From: Pelomonas sp046294815
Lineage (GTDB): Bacteria; Pseudomonadota; Gammaproteobacteria; Burkholderiales; Burkholderiaceae_C
Length of the DNA: 57,722 bases
Direction: 5' to 3'
Assembly (NCBI GenBank): GCA_046294815.1
Contig: JBKBOJ010000006.1
Span: forward strand, 1 to 57,722
Below are positions 8,419-15,620 of this stretch, one piece after another. A program made the translations under genes and the position numbers. Below the pieces are notes generated by a model. It did not search any database. It was not told the DNA's origin and saw only the letters and a list, made by a program, of their open reading frames with translations. The first letter of the stretch is position 1. Every line of letters begins with the position of its first letter.

Positions 8419-8607
8419 CTTGTCCAGCCAGTCGGGTCGACTGCATCCGGTGGCTGCCGACGATGGCCGGCCTTGAGGCTTGAGCCTGGTCATGCGCGTC
8501 GGCGCCGCTGGTCTTGCAGCAACTGCAGCAGCGCCTGCTGGCCGCTGGCATCCAGCGCAGACCCGATGCCTGCGCACGCCTGCAGATCGACCAGCCGCGC
8601 TGCTGTT

Positions 8608-9294
8608 TCAGGGGGCCGGGTAGGCGGCGAGTCGTTCGACCGAGGCGATCTGGATGCGCCGCCCGTCGACGCGGATCAGCCCCGCCTCCTCCAGCTCGCG
8701 CAGCACGCGCGAGAAGTACTCCGGCGTCAGCGACAGGCGCGAGGCGATCGTCGCCTTGCTGACCGGCAGCTCGACACTGGTGCCACCATCGCCGTCGGCG
8801 TCGCGCAGCAGATAGCCGATGACGCGCTGCACGCCCGACTGCAGCGCATAGGCCTGCACATCGCTGACCAGTCCGTGCAGGCGGCGGCTCAGGCCGGCGA
8901 GCATGCGCAGCGCCAGGCGCTGGTCGGCGGCCATTGCGTCCAGCACGGCCACGCGCGGCAGCACCAGCAGTTGGGTGTCGCCCAGGGCCTGCGCGTTCAC
9001 CGGGCTGGGTCGGCCCAGGAACATCAGCGCTTCGGCAAAGCTTTGGCCGGGACCGATCAGCTCGATGACCTTCTCGTTGCCATTGGCCGCCAACACGAAA
9101 AGCTTGATCGGCTGGCCGAGGTTGACGAAGAAGGCCTCGCAGGGGTCGCCGGCGCGCAGCGCCAGCGCGCCGCGGGCGAATGCCTTCAGCCGCGTGGCGG
9201 CAGCCAGGCGGGCGAGCGAATCGGCGTCGATCTCGCTGAACAGCGGCAGGCGCTGCAGCCAGCGCTCGGCGGCGATCTCAGCCGGGGCGGCCAT
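8608..9294 (-). CDS. dnr: Crp/Fnr-family regulator, DNR/NnrR-like
   Basis: A 228-residue regulator with an N-terminal cyclic-nucleotide-binding-like sensor fold (about 15-130), a long dimer helix and a winged helix-turn-helix (about 168-215). The recognition helix has E-x-x-S-R (TPEYFSRVL), the residues that read TTGA half-sites in FNR-type proteins. It lacks the N-terminal cysteine cluster of FNR. DNR/NnrR proteins sense nitric oxide through haem and activate denitrification genes. It overlaps the end of nnrS by 17 bases and is probably co-transcribed with it from the box at 10621-10634, which would let it regulate its own operon. The dnr name is by similarity and context. Confidence 0.85.
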   Translation of the reverse strand: MAAPAEIAAERWLQRLPLFSEIDADSLARLAAATRLKAFARGALALRAGDPCEAFFVNLGQPIKLFVLAANGNEKVIELIGPGQSFAEALMFLGRPSPVNAQALGDTQLLVLPRVAVLDAMAADQRLALRMLAGLSRRLHGLVSDVQAYALQSGVQRVIGYLLRDADGDGGTSVELPVSKATIASRLSLTPEYFSRVLRELEEAGLIRVDGRRIQIASVERLAAYPAP

Positions 9295-10513
9295 CGATGC
9301 GCGGGCGACCCAGCCAGCCGCCGTAGCGCCAGGTCCAGAAAACCGTGACCGTGGCCCAGATGGCGGCGGCCGGGAGCAGGCTGCTCGGGCCCAGCGAGGC
9401 CGCCAGGCGCAAGAGCACGCCGAGCTGCAGCAAGCCGTAAATGGTCCAGGTGACTCGGTCCACGGCGAGCGGCCGGCCGCTGTGGCCGGCAGCGACGCGG
9501 GTGATCATCGCGATCAGCGTGCAGCCCAGGTAGCCGAGGGTCAGCGCGTGCAGCGGCGCGGCGCCAAGACCGCCCTGCCCCGTCGCCTGCAGCGTCAGCG
9601 AGAGGGCCTGCAGGCCGAGCGCCAGGCCCAACCAGACGAAGCCGCCATGCAGCATGGCCAACAGGCGCAGGGACTCGCCCCGCAAGCTGCGCACCAGACC
9701 CCAGCGCACCGCGAGCGCCAGCAGGGCCAACGAGGCGAGCGCCAGCGGCGGGACCAGCAACCACGCGGGCAACCAGCGCATCTCGGCCAGCCCACCGGCC
9801 AGCAGACCGCCCAGCATGGGCACGAGCAGCGCGTTCGGCCTCCAGGCCTCCAGCTTGGGCAGCGCGGCGGCGCTGAAGAAGGGGATCATGCGGTGCGAGA
9901 CGATGGCGTAAACCGGTGCCGCAAAACCCCACAGCCCGAGTTGCGTCGCGCCCCGCAGCAGCAGGGGCTGCTGGCTCAGCAGGGCCCAGCAGGCGAGCGC
10001 CATCGCCAGCACGCCGACCCCACAGGCCATCAGCACGCCCTTCGCATGCAGGCGGTCGGGAGCCTGGCTCGCACGCACGAGCTGGCCAAAGCGCAGCGTC
10101 AAGCGCAGCCAGCCGGCTGCGGCGAACGCGACGCCGAGGGCGGCAAGCAGGCTGCCGGCATGCAGGCCGACGAGCGCCAGCGCCCAACCGAGGGCGAACT
10201 GCAGCAGCGGCGCCAGCAGCGTGCGCGCCTCCACCGGCGCCAGGCCTAACCAGCGCGGCCCGGCGGTGAACAGAAAGCCGACCATGAAGGCCGGCATGAA
10301 GCCCAGCGTGAACAGCAGGCCGTGGGCGAGCGTGGGGGCCACGGCCCAGGGCAGCACGAGCTCAAAGTGCTGCGCGACCAGCACGAGCAACCACCAGATC
10401 GCCAGCATGCTCATCAACGCGGCGCCAGCCGCAAAGCCCAGGCGATGCGGCGCGCTGAGCAGGCGCTGCGGGCGCCAGGGCTCGCGCAGGGGCTGGATAG
10501 TGATCGTTTTCAT
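9278..10513 (-). CDS. nnrS: NnrS family protein (haem-copper membrane protein)
   Basis: A 411-residue polytopic protein with about 12 hydrophobic segments. It matches NnrS in length and in features such as LAHGLLFTLGFMPAF near residues 63-77, histidines inside predicted helices, ALTLGYLG and the WTIYGLLQLG C-terminal part. NnrS is a haem- and copper-containing inner-membrane protein that eases nitrosative stress during nitrite or NO respiration. It is the first gene of a two-gene unit with the DNR-like regulator. An FNR/DNR box lies about 108 bases before its ATG. Confidence 0.92.
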   Translation of the reverse strand: MKTITIQPLREPWRPQRLLSAPHRLGFAAGAALMSMLAIWWLLVLVAQHFELVLPWAVAPTLAHGLLFTLGFMPAFMVGFLFTAGPRWLGLAPVEARTLLAPLLQFALGWALALVGLHAGSLLAALGVAFAAAGWLRLTLRFGQLVRASQAPDRLHAKGVLMACGVGVLAMALACWALLSQQPLLLRGATQLGLWGFAAPVYAIVSHRMIPFFSAAALPKLEAWRPNALLVPMLGGLLAGGLAEMRWLPAWLLVPPLALASLALLALAVRWGLVRSLRGESLRLLAMLHGGFVWLGLALGLQALSLTLQATGQGGLGAAPLHALTLGYLGCTLIAMITRVAAGHSGRPLAVDRVTWTIYGLLQLGVLLRLAASLGPSSLLPAAAIWATVTVFWTWRYGGWLGRPRIDGRPG

Positions 10514-10620
10514 GCTGGCATTCCCAGCTCAACATGCGATCGAACAAGCAGGACGGGGGGCATGGGCAATCCGGGATGGGGGCAAAGCGGCGATGCTGGC
10601 GCGAGGCGCTGCGCAGCGCC

Positions 10621-10634
10621 TTGACGTGGTTCAA
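10621..10634 (-). promoter_or_regulatory. FNR/DNR-type box for nnrS-dnr
   Basis: Read on the minus strand the site is TTGAACCACGTCAA, i.e. TTGAA-N4-GTCAA, close to the FNR/DNR consensus TTGAT-N4-ATCAA. It overlaps the TGA stop of moaA (10631-10633). If centred at -41.5 it would place the transcription start near 10586, leaving a leader of about 70 bases before the nnrS ATG; a weak -10 (CAGCAT) lies at 10593-10598. Confidence 0.65.
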
Positions 10635-11719
10635 CCTCCGAGCACATGCATGTCGGCCCGTTCGGTTTGCAGTGCGCGCAGGCGCTCGCGCTGCTCGGAA
10701 TAGGCGTCGGCGCGCGCCGCCCAGATCGCGGCGAGGCGTTCGCGCAGTCCTTGTACGCTGGCCTGGGGGCCGCGCAGCAGCGGCCTCAGGTCCTGGCCTT
10801 GTGCGGCGAACAGGCAGGTGAACAGCCGCCCGTCGGCGGTCAGCCGGGCGCGGGTGCAGTCGCCGCAGAAGGCCTTGCTGACGGCGCTGATGAAGCCGAT
10901 CTCGCCCTGGCCATCGGCATAAGCCCAGCGCTCGGCCGTCTCGCCGCCCTTGCTCGGTGCCAGGGCCTGCAGCGGCCAGCGCGCATGGATGCGTTCGCGC
11001 AGCACGGCGCTCTCCAGCACCTCGTCGCGCTTCCAGCCGTTGTGGCAGCCGGCGTCCATGAACTCGATGAAGCGCAGCACCATCCCCGAGCCACGGAAGT
11101 GCTCGGCCAGCGGCAGCGCCTCCTGGTCGTTGACGCCGCGGCGCACGACCATGTTGACCTTGATGGACGTGAAGCCTGCGGCCTTCGCGGCATCGAGTCC
11201 ACGCAGCACCGCGGCGACCGGAAAGCCGACCTCGTTCATGCGGCGGAACACCGCATCGTCGAGCGCGTCCAGGCTGACGGTGAGGCGCTTGAGTCCGGCG
11301 TCGCGCAGTTGCTGGGCCTGATCGGCGAGCAGGCTGCCGTTGGTCGTCAGCGCCAGGTCAGGCGCGTCGCCATCCAGGGTGCGCAGCTCGGCCAGCTCGC
11401 GGATCAGGGTCGCCAGGTCGCGGCGCAGCAGCGGTTCACCACCCGTCAGGCGCAGGGTGCGCACGCCGAGCTGCAAGGCCTCGCGAGCGACCTGCACGAT
11501 CTCCTCGAAATTCAAGAGCTGCGATGACGGCAGGAAGCGGTGCCCCGGCCCGAAGCGGCTGCGCGGCATGCAGTAGCTGCAGCGGAAATTGCAGCGGTCG
11601 GTCAGCGAGATGCGCAAATCCCGCCAGGGCCGCTGGCGGCGGTCGCGCAGCGAGTCGTCCAGCGGCACCGCACCCAATGCGCGCGGGGCCTTCATCCAGT
11701 GCACGGGGGCCAGATCCAT
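10631..11719 (-). CDS. moaA: GTP 3',8-cyclase MoaA
   Basis: A 362-residue radical SAM enzyme that converts GTP to 3',8-cyclo-GTP, the first step of molybdenum cofactor synthesis. The SAM-cluster cysteines are C43, C47 and C50 (CNFRCSYC); the C-terminal cluster motif C-x2-C-x13-C is present (CGDC... FTC near residue 285-300), and the protein ends in the Gly-Gly tail needed for activity. It lies upstream of nnrS-dnr on the same strand, which fits a supply of molybdenum cofactor for respiratory nitrate reduction, although no nitrate reductase gene is in the window. Confidence 0.97.
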   Translation of the reverse strand: MDLAPVHWMKAPRALGAVPLDDSLRDRRQRPWRDLRISLTDRCNFRCSYCMPRSRFGPGHRFLPSSQLLNFEEIVQVAREALQLGVRTLRLTGGEPLLRRDLATLIRELAELRTLDGDAPDLALTTNGSLLADQAQQLRDAGLKRLTVSLDALDDAVFRRMNEVGFPVAAVLRGLDAAKAAGFTSIKVNMVVRRGVNDQEALPLAEHFRGSGMVLRFIEFMDAGCHNGWKRDEVLESAVLRERIHARWPLQALAPSKGGETAERWAYADGQGEIGFISAVSKAFCGDCTRARLTADGRLFTCLFAAQGQDLRPLLRGPQASVQGLRERLAAIWAARADAYSEQRERLRALQTERADMHVLGG

Positions 11720-11861
11720 ACGGCCGATTCTGGGAAGGCAGGGGCCGGCGACACATCCCGCCGTGGCAGGAGCGCCGCCGCCTGGGCCTAGTCCTTTCGA
11801 CCGATGCCCGCCTCCTTCGGATGCGCTGCCGCCGCGAGCGGCTATCCCCTAGGCTGGCCGC

Positions 11862-12263
11862 ATGAACATCGAACACTTCAACGACCTGCTGGCCATGGCC
11901 CGTGCCCAGGCCCAAGTCGAACCCCAGCGCCTGCTGATGGTCTTCACCGCGGCCGAGTGCGAGCCCGACGCCAGCCCCGCTCAACGCGCCGCGCACGAAG
12001 CCGGCCAAGGCGGCGTGCTGCGCCCGCTGATGTGCGTGGACAAGGACCCGGCCGAGATCGCCGATTTCGCGGCCCTCGCTGCCGAGTCCCGCCACGCTGG
12101 CCCGGCCTGGAGCCTGATGTTCGCGGCGGCCTTGGCCGGCAAGAGCAGTGCCAAGGAGGTCGAGCGCATGCTCGAACTGCTGGTCAAGCGCGTGGAGACC
12201 GGCGAGCTGGGCGGGCTGATCCCGTTCAACACCGCCGGCGAGGCGGTGCAACTGATCGCCTAA
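11862..12263 (+). CDS. Conserved hypothetical protein (133 aa)
   Basis: A 133-residue soluble acidic protein beginning MNIEHFNDLLAMARAQ, with Pro-Leu-Met-Cys-Val-Asp-Lys in the middle and a C-terminal GGLIPFNTAGEAVQLIA. No membrane segment, signal peptide or motif with known function is visible. It is transcribed away from moaA. I associate it with a small betaproteobacterial family without a proven role; the coding call rests on a clean start and codon use, not on function. Confidence 0.7.
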   Translation: MNIEHFNDLLAMARAQAQVEPQRLLMVFTAAECEPDASPAQRAAHEAGQGGVLRPLMCVDKDPAEIADFAALAAESRHAGPAWSLMFAAALAGKSSAKEVERMLELLVKRVETGELGGLIPFNTAGEAVQLIA

Positions 12264-12622
12264 CGGACCGATGGCAAAGCGCATTCCGCTGCGCCCCCGC
12301 ACACACCTAGCGCATCGGCTCGGGCTGCGATGGGGCTGAGCTGGTTCCGCGCGCCCGGCTTCGTCGATCCGGTCGAGCCCGTCAAGGCGTCGTCCTGAGC
12401 GCACGCCAAGCACCCCGCCGCCACCGGCTCAGGCCGGGTTGAACTCGGCCAGACGGTCGCCGTAGGGCCGCATGAACCTGGGCCATCGTGGCCCCTCCTT
12501 GTTGCGCCCTGAGCCGCATCAAGGAAACCAGCGATTGGGTCAAAGAGCATGCCTACGAGCCAGTCGGACTTTGGGTCGGGTCCACCGCGCATCGCACACG
12601 CATGGAGGCAGCCGGACTGCAT
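12264..12622. other. Non-coding stretch with a repeat and a possible gene remnant
   Basis: About 360 bases between two convergent genes. It holds copy C of the dispersed repeat (12558-12580) and, on the minus strand around 12433-12515, an uninterrupted 28-codon tail ending FMRPYGDRLAEFNPA before a stop. That tail reads like the C-terminus of a lost gene, but it has no start codon and I cannot name it. No convincing terminator was found. Confidence 0.4.
12558..12580 (+). repeat. Dispersed intergenic repeat, copy C
   Basis: The 23 bases starting AGCCAGTCGGACTTTGGGTC match copies A (9-37) and B (34230-34258) at 21 of 23 positions. The preceding CTACG also resembles the CTAGG that precedes copy A. 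It lies in a gene-free stretch. Confidence 0.6.
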
Positions 12623-13324
12623 TCATGCACGCAGCAGGAGATCCCCCCGAATCCCCCTCGCCGCCTCCATCAGCGCGGCTGACGGAAAGCCCGCCGGCGC
12701 CGTGAGCCGGCCTTGCGCATCCGGCAGTCGCGCGACCTGCAGCACATGCCGCGGCGCATCGCGCATGGCTTGGACCAGGCGCAGCACATCGGCGTCGCTG
12801 AACCATTGCGGGTGCACGGTGCTGCGCAGCTCATAGGCAATGCCGCTGTCCTTCAGCAATGCAAGGGATTCGCGCACGCGGCGCAGGCCGCGGACGCTCC
12901 CGGTCACGCGGTCATGGAGCAACTCGTCGCTCGGCGCGGTCTTGATGTCCAGGCCGACCCAGTCGAGCAGCGGCAGCAGCTCGGCCAAGCGCTTGGGCGC
13001 GAGGCCGGCCGTGTGCAGGCCCAGGCGGTAGCCCATCGAACGCAGTTCGACCAGCACGGCGGGCAGCGCCGGATCCAACGACGGCTCGCCACCGCTGAAG
13101 ACCACCGCATCCAGCCGCCCCCGCCTGGCCTGCAGCCAGTCGCGCAAGACCGGCCAGCGCGGGCCCTCGCCCGGGCCCTTGGCCTGCAGCGCCGGGTTGT
13201 GGCAATAGCCGCAGCGCCAGGGGCAGCCCTGCAGGAAGACCACCGCGGCCAGTTGGCCGGGGAAGTCCACGCTGCTGAAGGGCTGCAGGCCGGCAACGGC
13301 CAGGCGCTCGGCCGAGGTGCTCAT
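12623..13324 (-). CDS. nrdG: Anaerobic ribonucleotide reductase activating protein NrdG
   Basis: A 233-residue radical SAM protein. Residues 34-41 (CPWRCGYC) hold the C-x3-C-x2-C cluster motif, followed by FSGGEPSLD. It uses S-adenosylmethionine to create the glycyl radical on the class III ribonucleotide reductase. Here the target glycine is on the separate 60-residue protein encoded just upstream; its stop overlaps the nrdG start (ATGA), so the two are probably made together. The size is longer than E. coli NrdG and matches the larger NrdG2-type activases. Confidence 0.93.
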   Translation of the reverse strand: MSTSAERLAVAGLQPFSSVDFPGQLAAVVFLQGCPWRCGYCHNPALQAKGPGEGPRWPVLRDWLQARRGRLDAVVFSGGEPSLDPALPAVLVELRSMGYRLGLHTAGLAPKRLAELLPLLDWVGLDIKTAPSDELLHDRVTGSVRGLRRVRESLALLKDSGIAYELRSTVHPQWFSDADVLRLVQAMRDAPRHVLQVARLPDAQGRLTAPAGFPSAALMEAARGIRGDLLLRA

Positions 13325-13503
13325 GAGAGAGAGATCCGCGCCTCCTCGAAGGGCGTGCGCTCCGCGAACTCGCCCTGCTTGCCGATGTTGAACGAGGCCA
13401 CCGGGCGGTGGTAGCCCATCACCCGGGTCCAGACCTCACAGCGCTGGCGCTCCTCGTCGCGCAGGGTCAGGGCTTGTTCTTGGCGTTCGATGACGGCTTC
13501 CAT
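13321..13503 (-). CDS. Separate glycyl-radical domain of class III ribonucleotide reductase
   Basis: A 60-residue protein that matches the C-terminal end of ordinary NrdD enzymes: CEVWTRVMGYHRP (residues 22-34) followed by FNIGKQGEFAERTPF (38-52). In full-length NrdD this segment follows the zinc site and carries the radical glycine in an R-V-x-G-Y context; here that is Gly30. The large subunit encoded upstream stops right after its zinc motif and lacks this segment. The gene has its own Shine-Dalgarno (AAGGAGAG six bases before the ATG), lies in a different reading frame from nrdD, and overlaps nrdG by four bases. I read this as a genuine split enzyme. The alternative is an old frameshift that has been repaired by reinitiation. 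Confidence 0.85.
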   Translation of the reverse strand: MEAVIERQEQALTLRDEERQRCEVWTRVMGYHRPVASFNIGKQGEFAERTPFEEARISLS

Positions 13504-13514
13504 GTTTCTCTCCT

Positions 13515-15524
13515 TCAGGCGGGTTGGGAATCCAGTTCGCGGCGCTTGCGCGCCAGCCTTTCTTCGTCGCAGCGCGGGCAGAACTCGTGATGCCCAGCCA
13601 GATAGCCATGCGTCGGGCAGATCGAGAAGGTCGGCGTGACCGTGATGTAAGGCAGGCGGTGATGCGTCAGCGCGCGGCGCACCAGCTCGCGGCAGGCATG
13701 GCTTGAGCTGATGCGCTCGCTCATGTAGAGGTGCAGCACCGTGCCGCCGGTGTACTTGCGCTGCAGCTCTTCCTGGCGCTCCAGGGCCTCGAAGGGGTCG
13801 TCGGTGAAGCCCACGGGCAGCTGCGAGCTGTTCGTGTAGTACGGATTGGCGTCGGTGCCGGCCTGCAGGATGTCCGGCCAGCGGCGCCGGTCCTCCTTGG
13901 CGAAGCGGTAGGTGGTGCCTTCCGCCGGCGTCGCCTCCAGGTTGTAGAGATGGCCGGTCTGCTCCTGAAACTCCACCATGCGGGCGCGCACATGGTCGAG
14001 CAGCCGCACGGCAAAGGCATGGCCCTCGGCCGTGGTGATGTCGTGCGCGTCGCGCGTGAAGTTGCGCACCATCTCGTTGATGCCGTTCACGCCCAGCGTG
14101 GAGAAGTGGTTGCGCAGGGTCTTCAGGTAGCGCCTTGTGTAGGGGAACAGACCCTGGTCGATCAGGCGCTGGATCAGCTTGCGCTTGATCTCCAGGCTGT
14201 CGCGACCGAGTTCCAGCAGCTCGTCCAGGCGGGCCAGCAGCGCGGGCTCGTCACCGGCGTACAGGTAGCCCAGCCGCGCGCAGTTCACCGTCACCACGCC
14301 CACCGAGCCGGTCTGCTCGGCCGAGCCGAACAGGCCGTTGCCGCGCTTGAGCAGCTCGCGCAGGTCCAGCTGCAGGCGGCAGCACATCGAGCGCACCATC
14401 TGCGGTTCCAGGTCCGAGTTGAGGAAGTTCTGGAAGTAAGGCAGGCCGTACTTGGCCGTCATCTCGAACAAGGCTTCGGTGTTCGGGTGGTCCCAGTCGA
14501 AGTCCTTGGTGATGTTGTAGGTCGGGATCGGGAACGTGAACACGCGGCCCTTGGCGTCGCCGGCCGTCATCACCTCGATGTAGGCGCGGTTGATCAGGTC
14601 CATCTCGGCCTGCAGCTCGCCATACGTGAACGGCTGCTCCTGGCCGGCAATCACCGGCACCTGCTCGCGCAGATCTGCCGGGCAGCTCCAGTCGAAGGTC
14701 AAGTTGGTGAACGGCGTCTGCGTGCCCCAGCGTGACGGCACGTTGAGGTTGTAGATCAGCTCCTGGATGCATTGCCGCACCTGCTCGTACGTCAGGGCGT
14801 CCTTGCGCACATAGGGCGCGAGGTAGGTATCGAAGCTGGAGAAGGCCTGGGCGCCGGCCCATTCGTTCTGCAGCGTGCCGAGGAAATTCACGATCTGCCC
14901 GACCGCGCTCGACAGATGCTGGGGCGGCCCCGCCTCGACCTTGCCGGGCACACCGTTGAGGCCTTCGTGCAACAGCGTGCGCAGGCTCCAGCCGGCGCAA
15001 TAGCCGCTGAGCATGTCGAGGTCATGGATGTGCAGGTCGGCCTCGCGGTGCGCTTGGCCCACGGCCGGCGGGTAGACGTGATCGAGCCAGTAGTTGGCGA
15101 CCACCTTGCCGGACACGTTCAGGATCAAGCCGCCCAGGCTCCAACCTTGGTTGGCGTTGGCGTTGATGCGCCAGTCGCGCTGCTGCAGGTACTCGTCCAT
15201 GGTGGCCTGCACGTCGACCAGGGTCTGGCGCGCGTCGCGCAGGCGGCGGTGCTGCTCGCGGTAGACGGTGTAGGCACGCAGGGTCTGGCGCCAGCCGGCG
15301 TCGAACAGCGTCGCTTCGACGGCATCCTGGATCTGCTCGATGCCGGGCAGGGGCATGGCCAACAGGCGCGGCAGCACGCCGTCGCGGGTCAGGCGCGCCG
15401 CCTCGTCGAGTCCGAACTCGCCGCTGGCACGACCGGCGGCCGCCAGGGCCTGGACGATCTTGCCGGCATCGAAGGCCTGGAGGCGGCCGTCGCGCTTCTT
15501 CACCTGCTGGGGAGCTTCCGTCAT
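13515..15524 (-). CDS. nrdD: Anaerobic ribonucleoside-triphosphate reductase, large part (NrdD without glycyl-radical domain)
   Basis: A 669-residue class III ribonucleotide reductase that makes dNTPs without oxygen. The N-terminus (about 8-95) is an ATP-cone regulatory domain. The ten-stranded barrel follows, with MCCRLQLDLREL near residue 380. The C-terminus carries the zinc-site pattern CPTH...CPRC (about 634-650). The protein then ends after about 20 residues (RKRRELDSQPA) instead of continuing into the glycyl-radical loop, which is encoded by the next gene. Enzyme activity would therefore need the 60-residue partner and NrdG. The promoter region has an FNR-type box and two NrdR boxes. 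Confidence 0.95.
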   Translation of the reverse strand: MTEAPQQVKKRDGRLQAFDAGKIVQALAAAGRASGEFGLDEAARLTRDGVLPRLLAMPLPGIEQIQDAVEATLFDAGWRQTLRAYTVYREQHRRLRDARQTLVDVQATMDEYLQQRDWRINANANQGWSLGGLILNVSGKVVANYWLDHVYPPAVGQAHREADLHIHDLDMLSGYCAGWSLRTLLHEGLNGVPGKVEAGPPQHLSSAVGQIVNFLGTLQNEWAGAQAFSSFDTYLAPYVRKDALTYEQVRQCIQELIYNLNVPSRWGTQTPFTNLTFDWSCPADLREQVPVIAGQEQPFTYGELQAEMDLINRAYIEVMTAGDAKGRVFTFPIPTYNITKDFDWDHPNTEALFEMTAKYGLPYFQNFLNSDLEPQMVRSMCCRLQLDLRELLKRGNGLFGSAEQTGSVGVVTVNCARLGYLYAGDEPALLARLDELLELGRDSLEIKRKLIQRLIDQGLFPYTRRYLKTLRNHFSTLGVNGINEMVRNFTRDAHDITTAEGHAFAVRLLDHVRARMVEFQEQTGHLYNLEATPAEGTTYRFAKEDRRRWPDILQAGTDANPYYTNSSQLPVGFTDDPFEALERQEELQRKYTGGTVLHLYMSERISSSHACRELVRRALTHHRLPYITVTPTFSICPTHGYLAGHHEFCPRCDEERLARKRRELDSQPA

Positions 15525-15525
15525 T

Positions 15526-15541
15526 GCGCTACCTGTAGTGT
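15526..15541 (-). promoter_or_regulatory. NrdR box 2 (proximal to nrdD)
   Basis: On the minus strand the core is CTACAGGTAG (15529-15538) in the context acaCTACAGGTAGcgc, matching the NrdR-box pattern CwA-N4-TwG with the flanking ACA. Its centre is exactly 32 bp from that of the other box, the usual three-turn spacing. It overlaps the ribosome-binding region and ends one base before the ATG side, so NrdR binding would also block translation start or early transcription. Confidence 0.65.
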
Positions 15542-15557
15542 TCGTAGGCCGTTATTG

Positions 15558-15573
15558 GCCCTACATCTAGTGG
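15558..15573 (-). promoter_or_regulatory. NrdR box 1 (distal to nrdD)
   Basis: The minus-strand core is CTAGATGTAG (15561-15570), fitting CwA-N4-TwG. If the FNR box upstream is centred at -41.5, this box would cover the transcription start (about 15572). NrdR represses nrd genes when dATP is high. Confidence 0.65.
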
Positions 15574-15606
15574 CAGGCAGTGTGTTCAAGCGCCGCAGCC
15601 GCGTCC

Positions 15607-15620
15607 TTGAAGCAGGTCAA
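15607..15620 (-). promoter_or_regulatory. FNR/DNR-type box for nrdD
   Basis: TTGACCTGCTTCAA on the minus strand (TTGAC-N4-TTCAA), overlapping the TGA stop of the decarboxylase gene (15617-15619). It lies 90 bases before the nrdD ATG. Oxygen-sensing FNR activates nrdDG in E. coli, so the site agrees with function. Confidence 0.7.

Noticed and set aside
8490..8607. Minus-strand open frame after the dnr gene, reading like a C-terminus (LDASGQQALLQLLQDQ)
   Set aside because: There is no ATG, GTG or TTG in that frame before an upstream stop inside dnr, so it cannot be an independent gene. A frameshifted extension of dnr is possible but DNR proteins normally end where the called gene ends.
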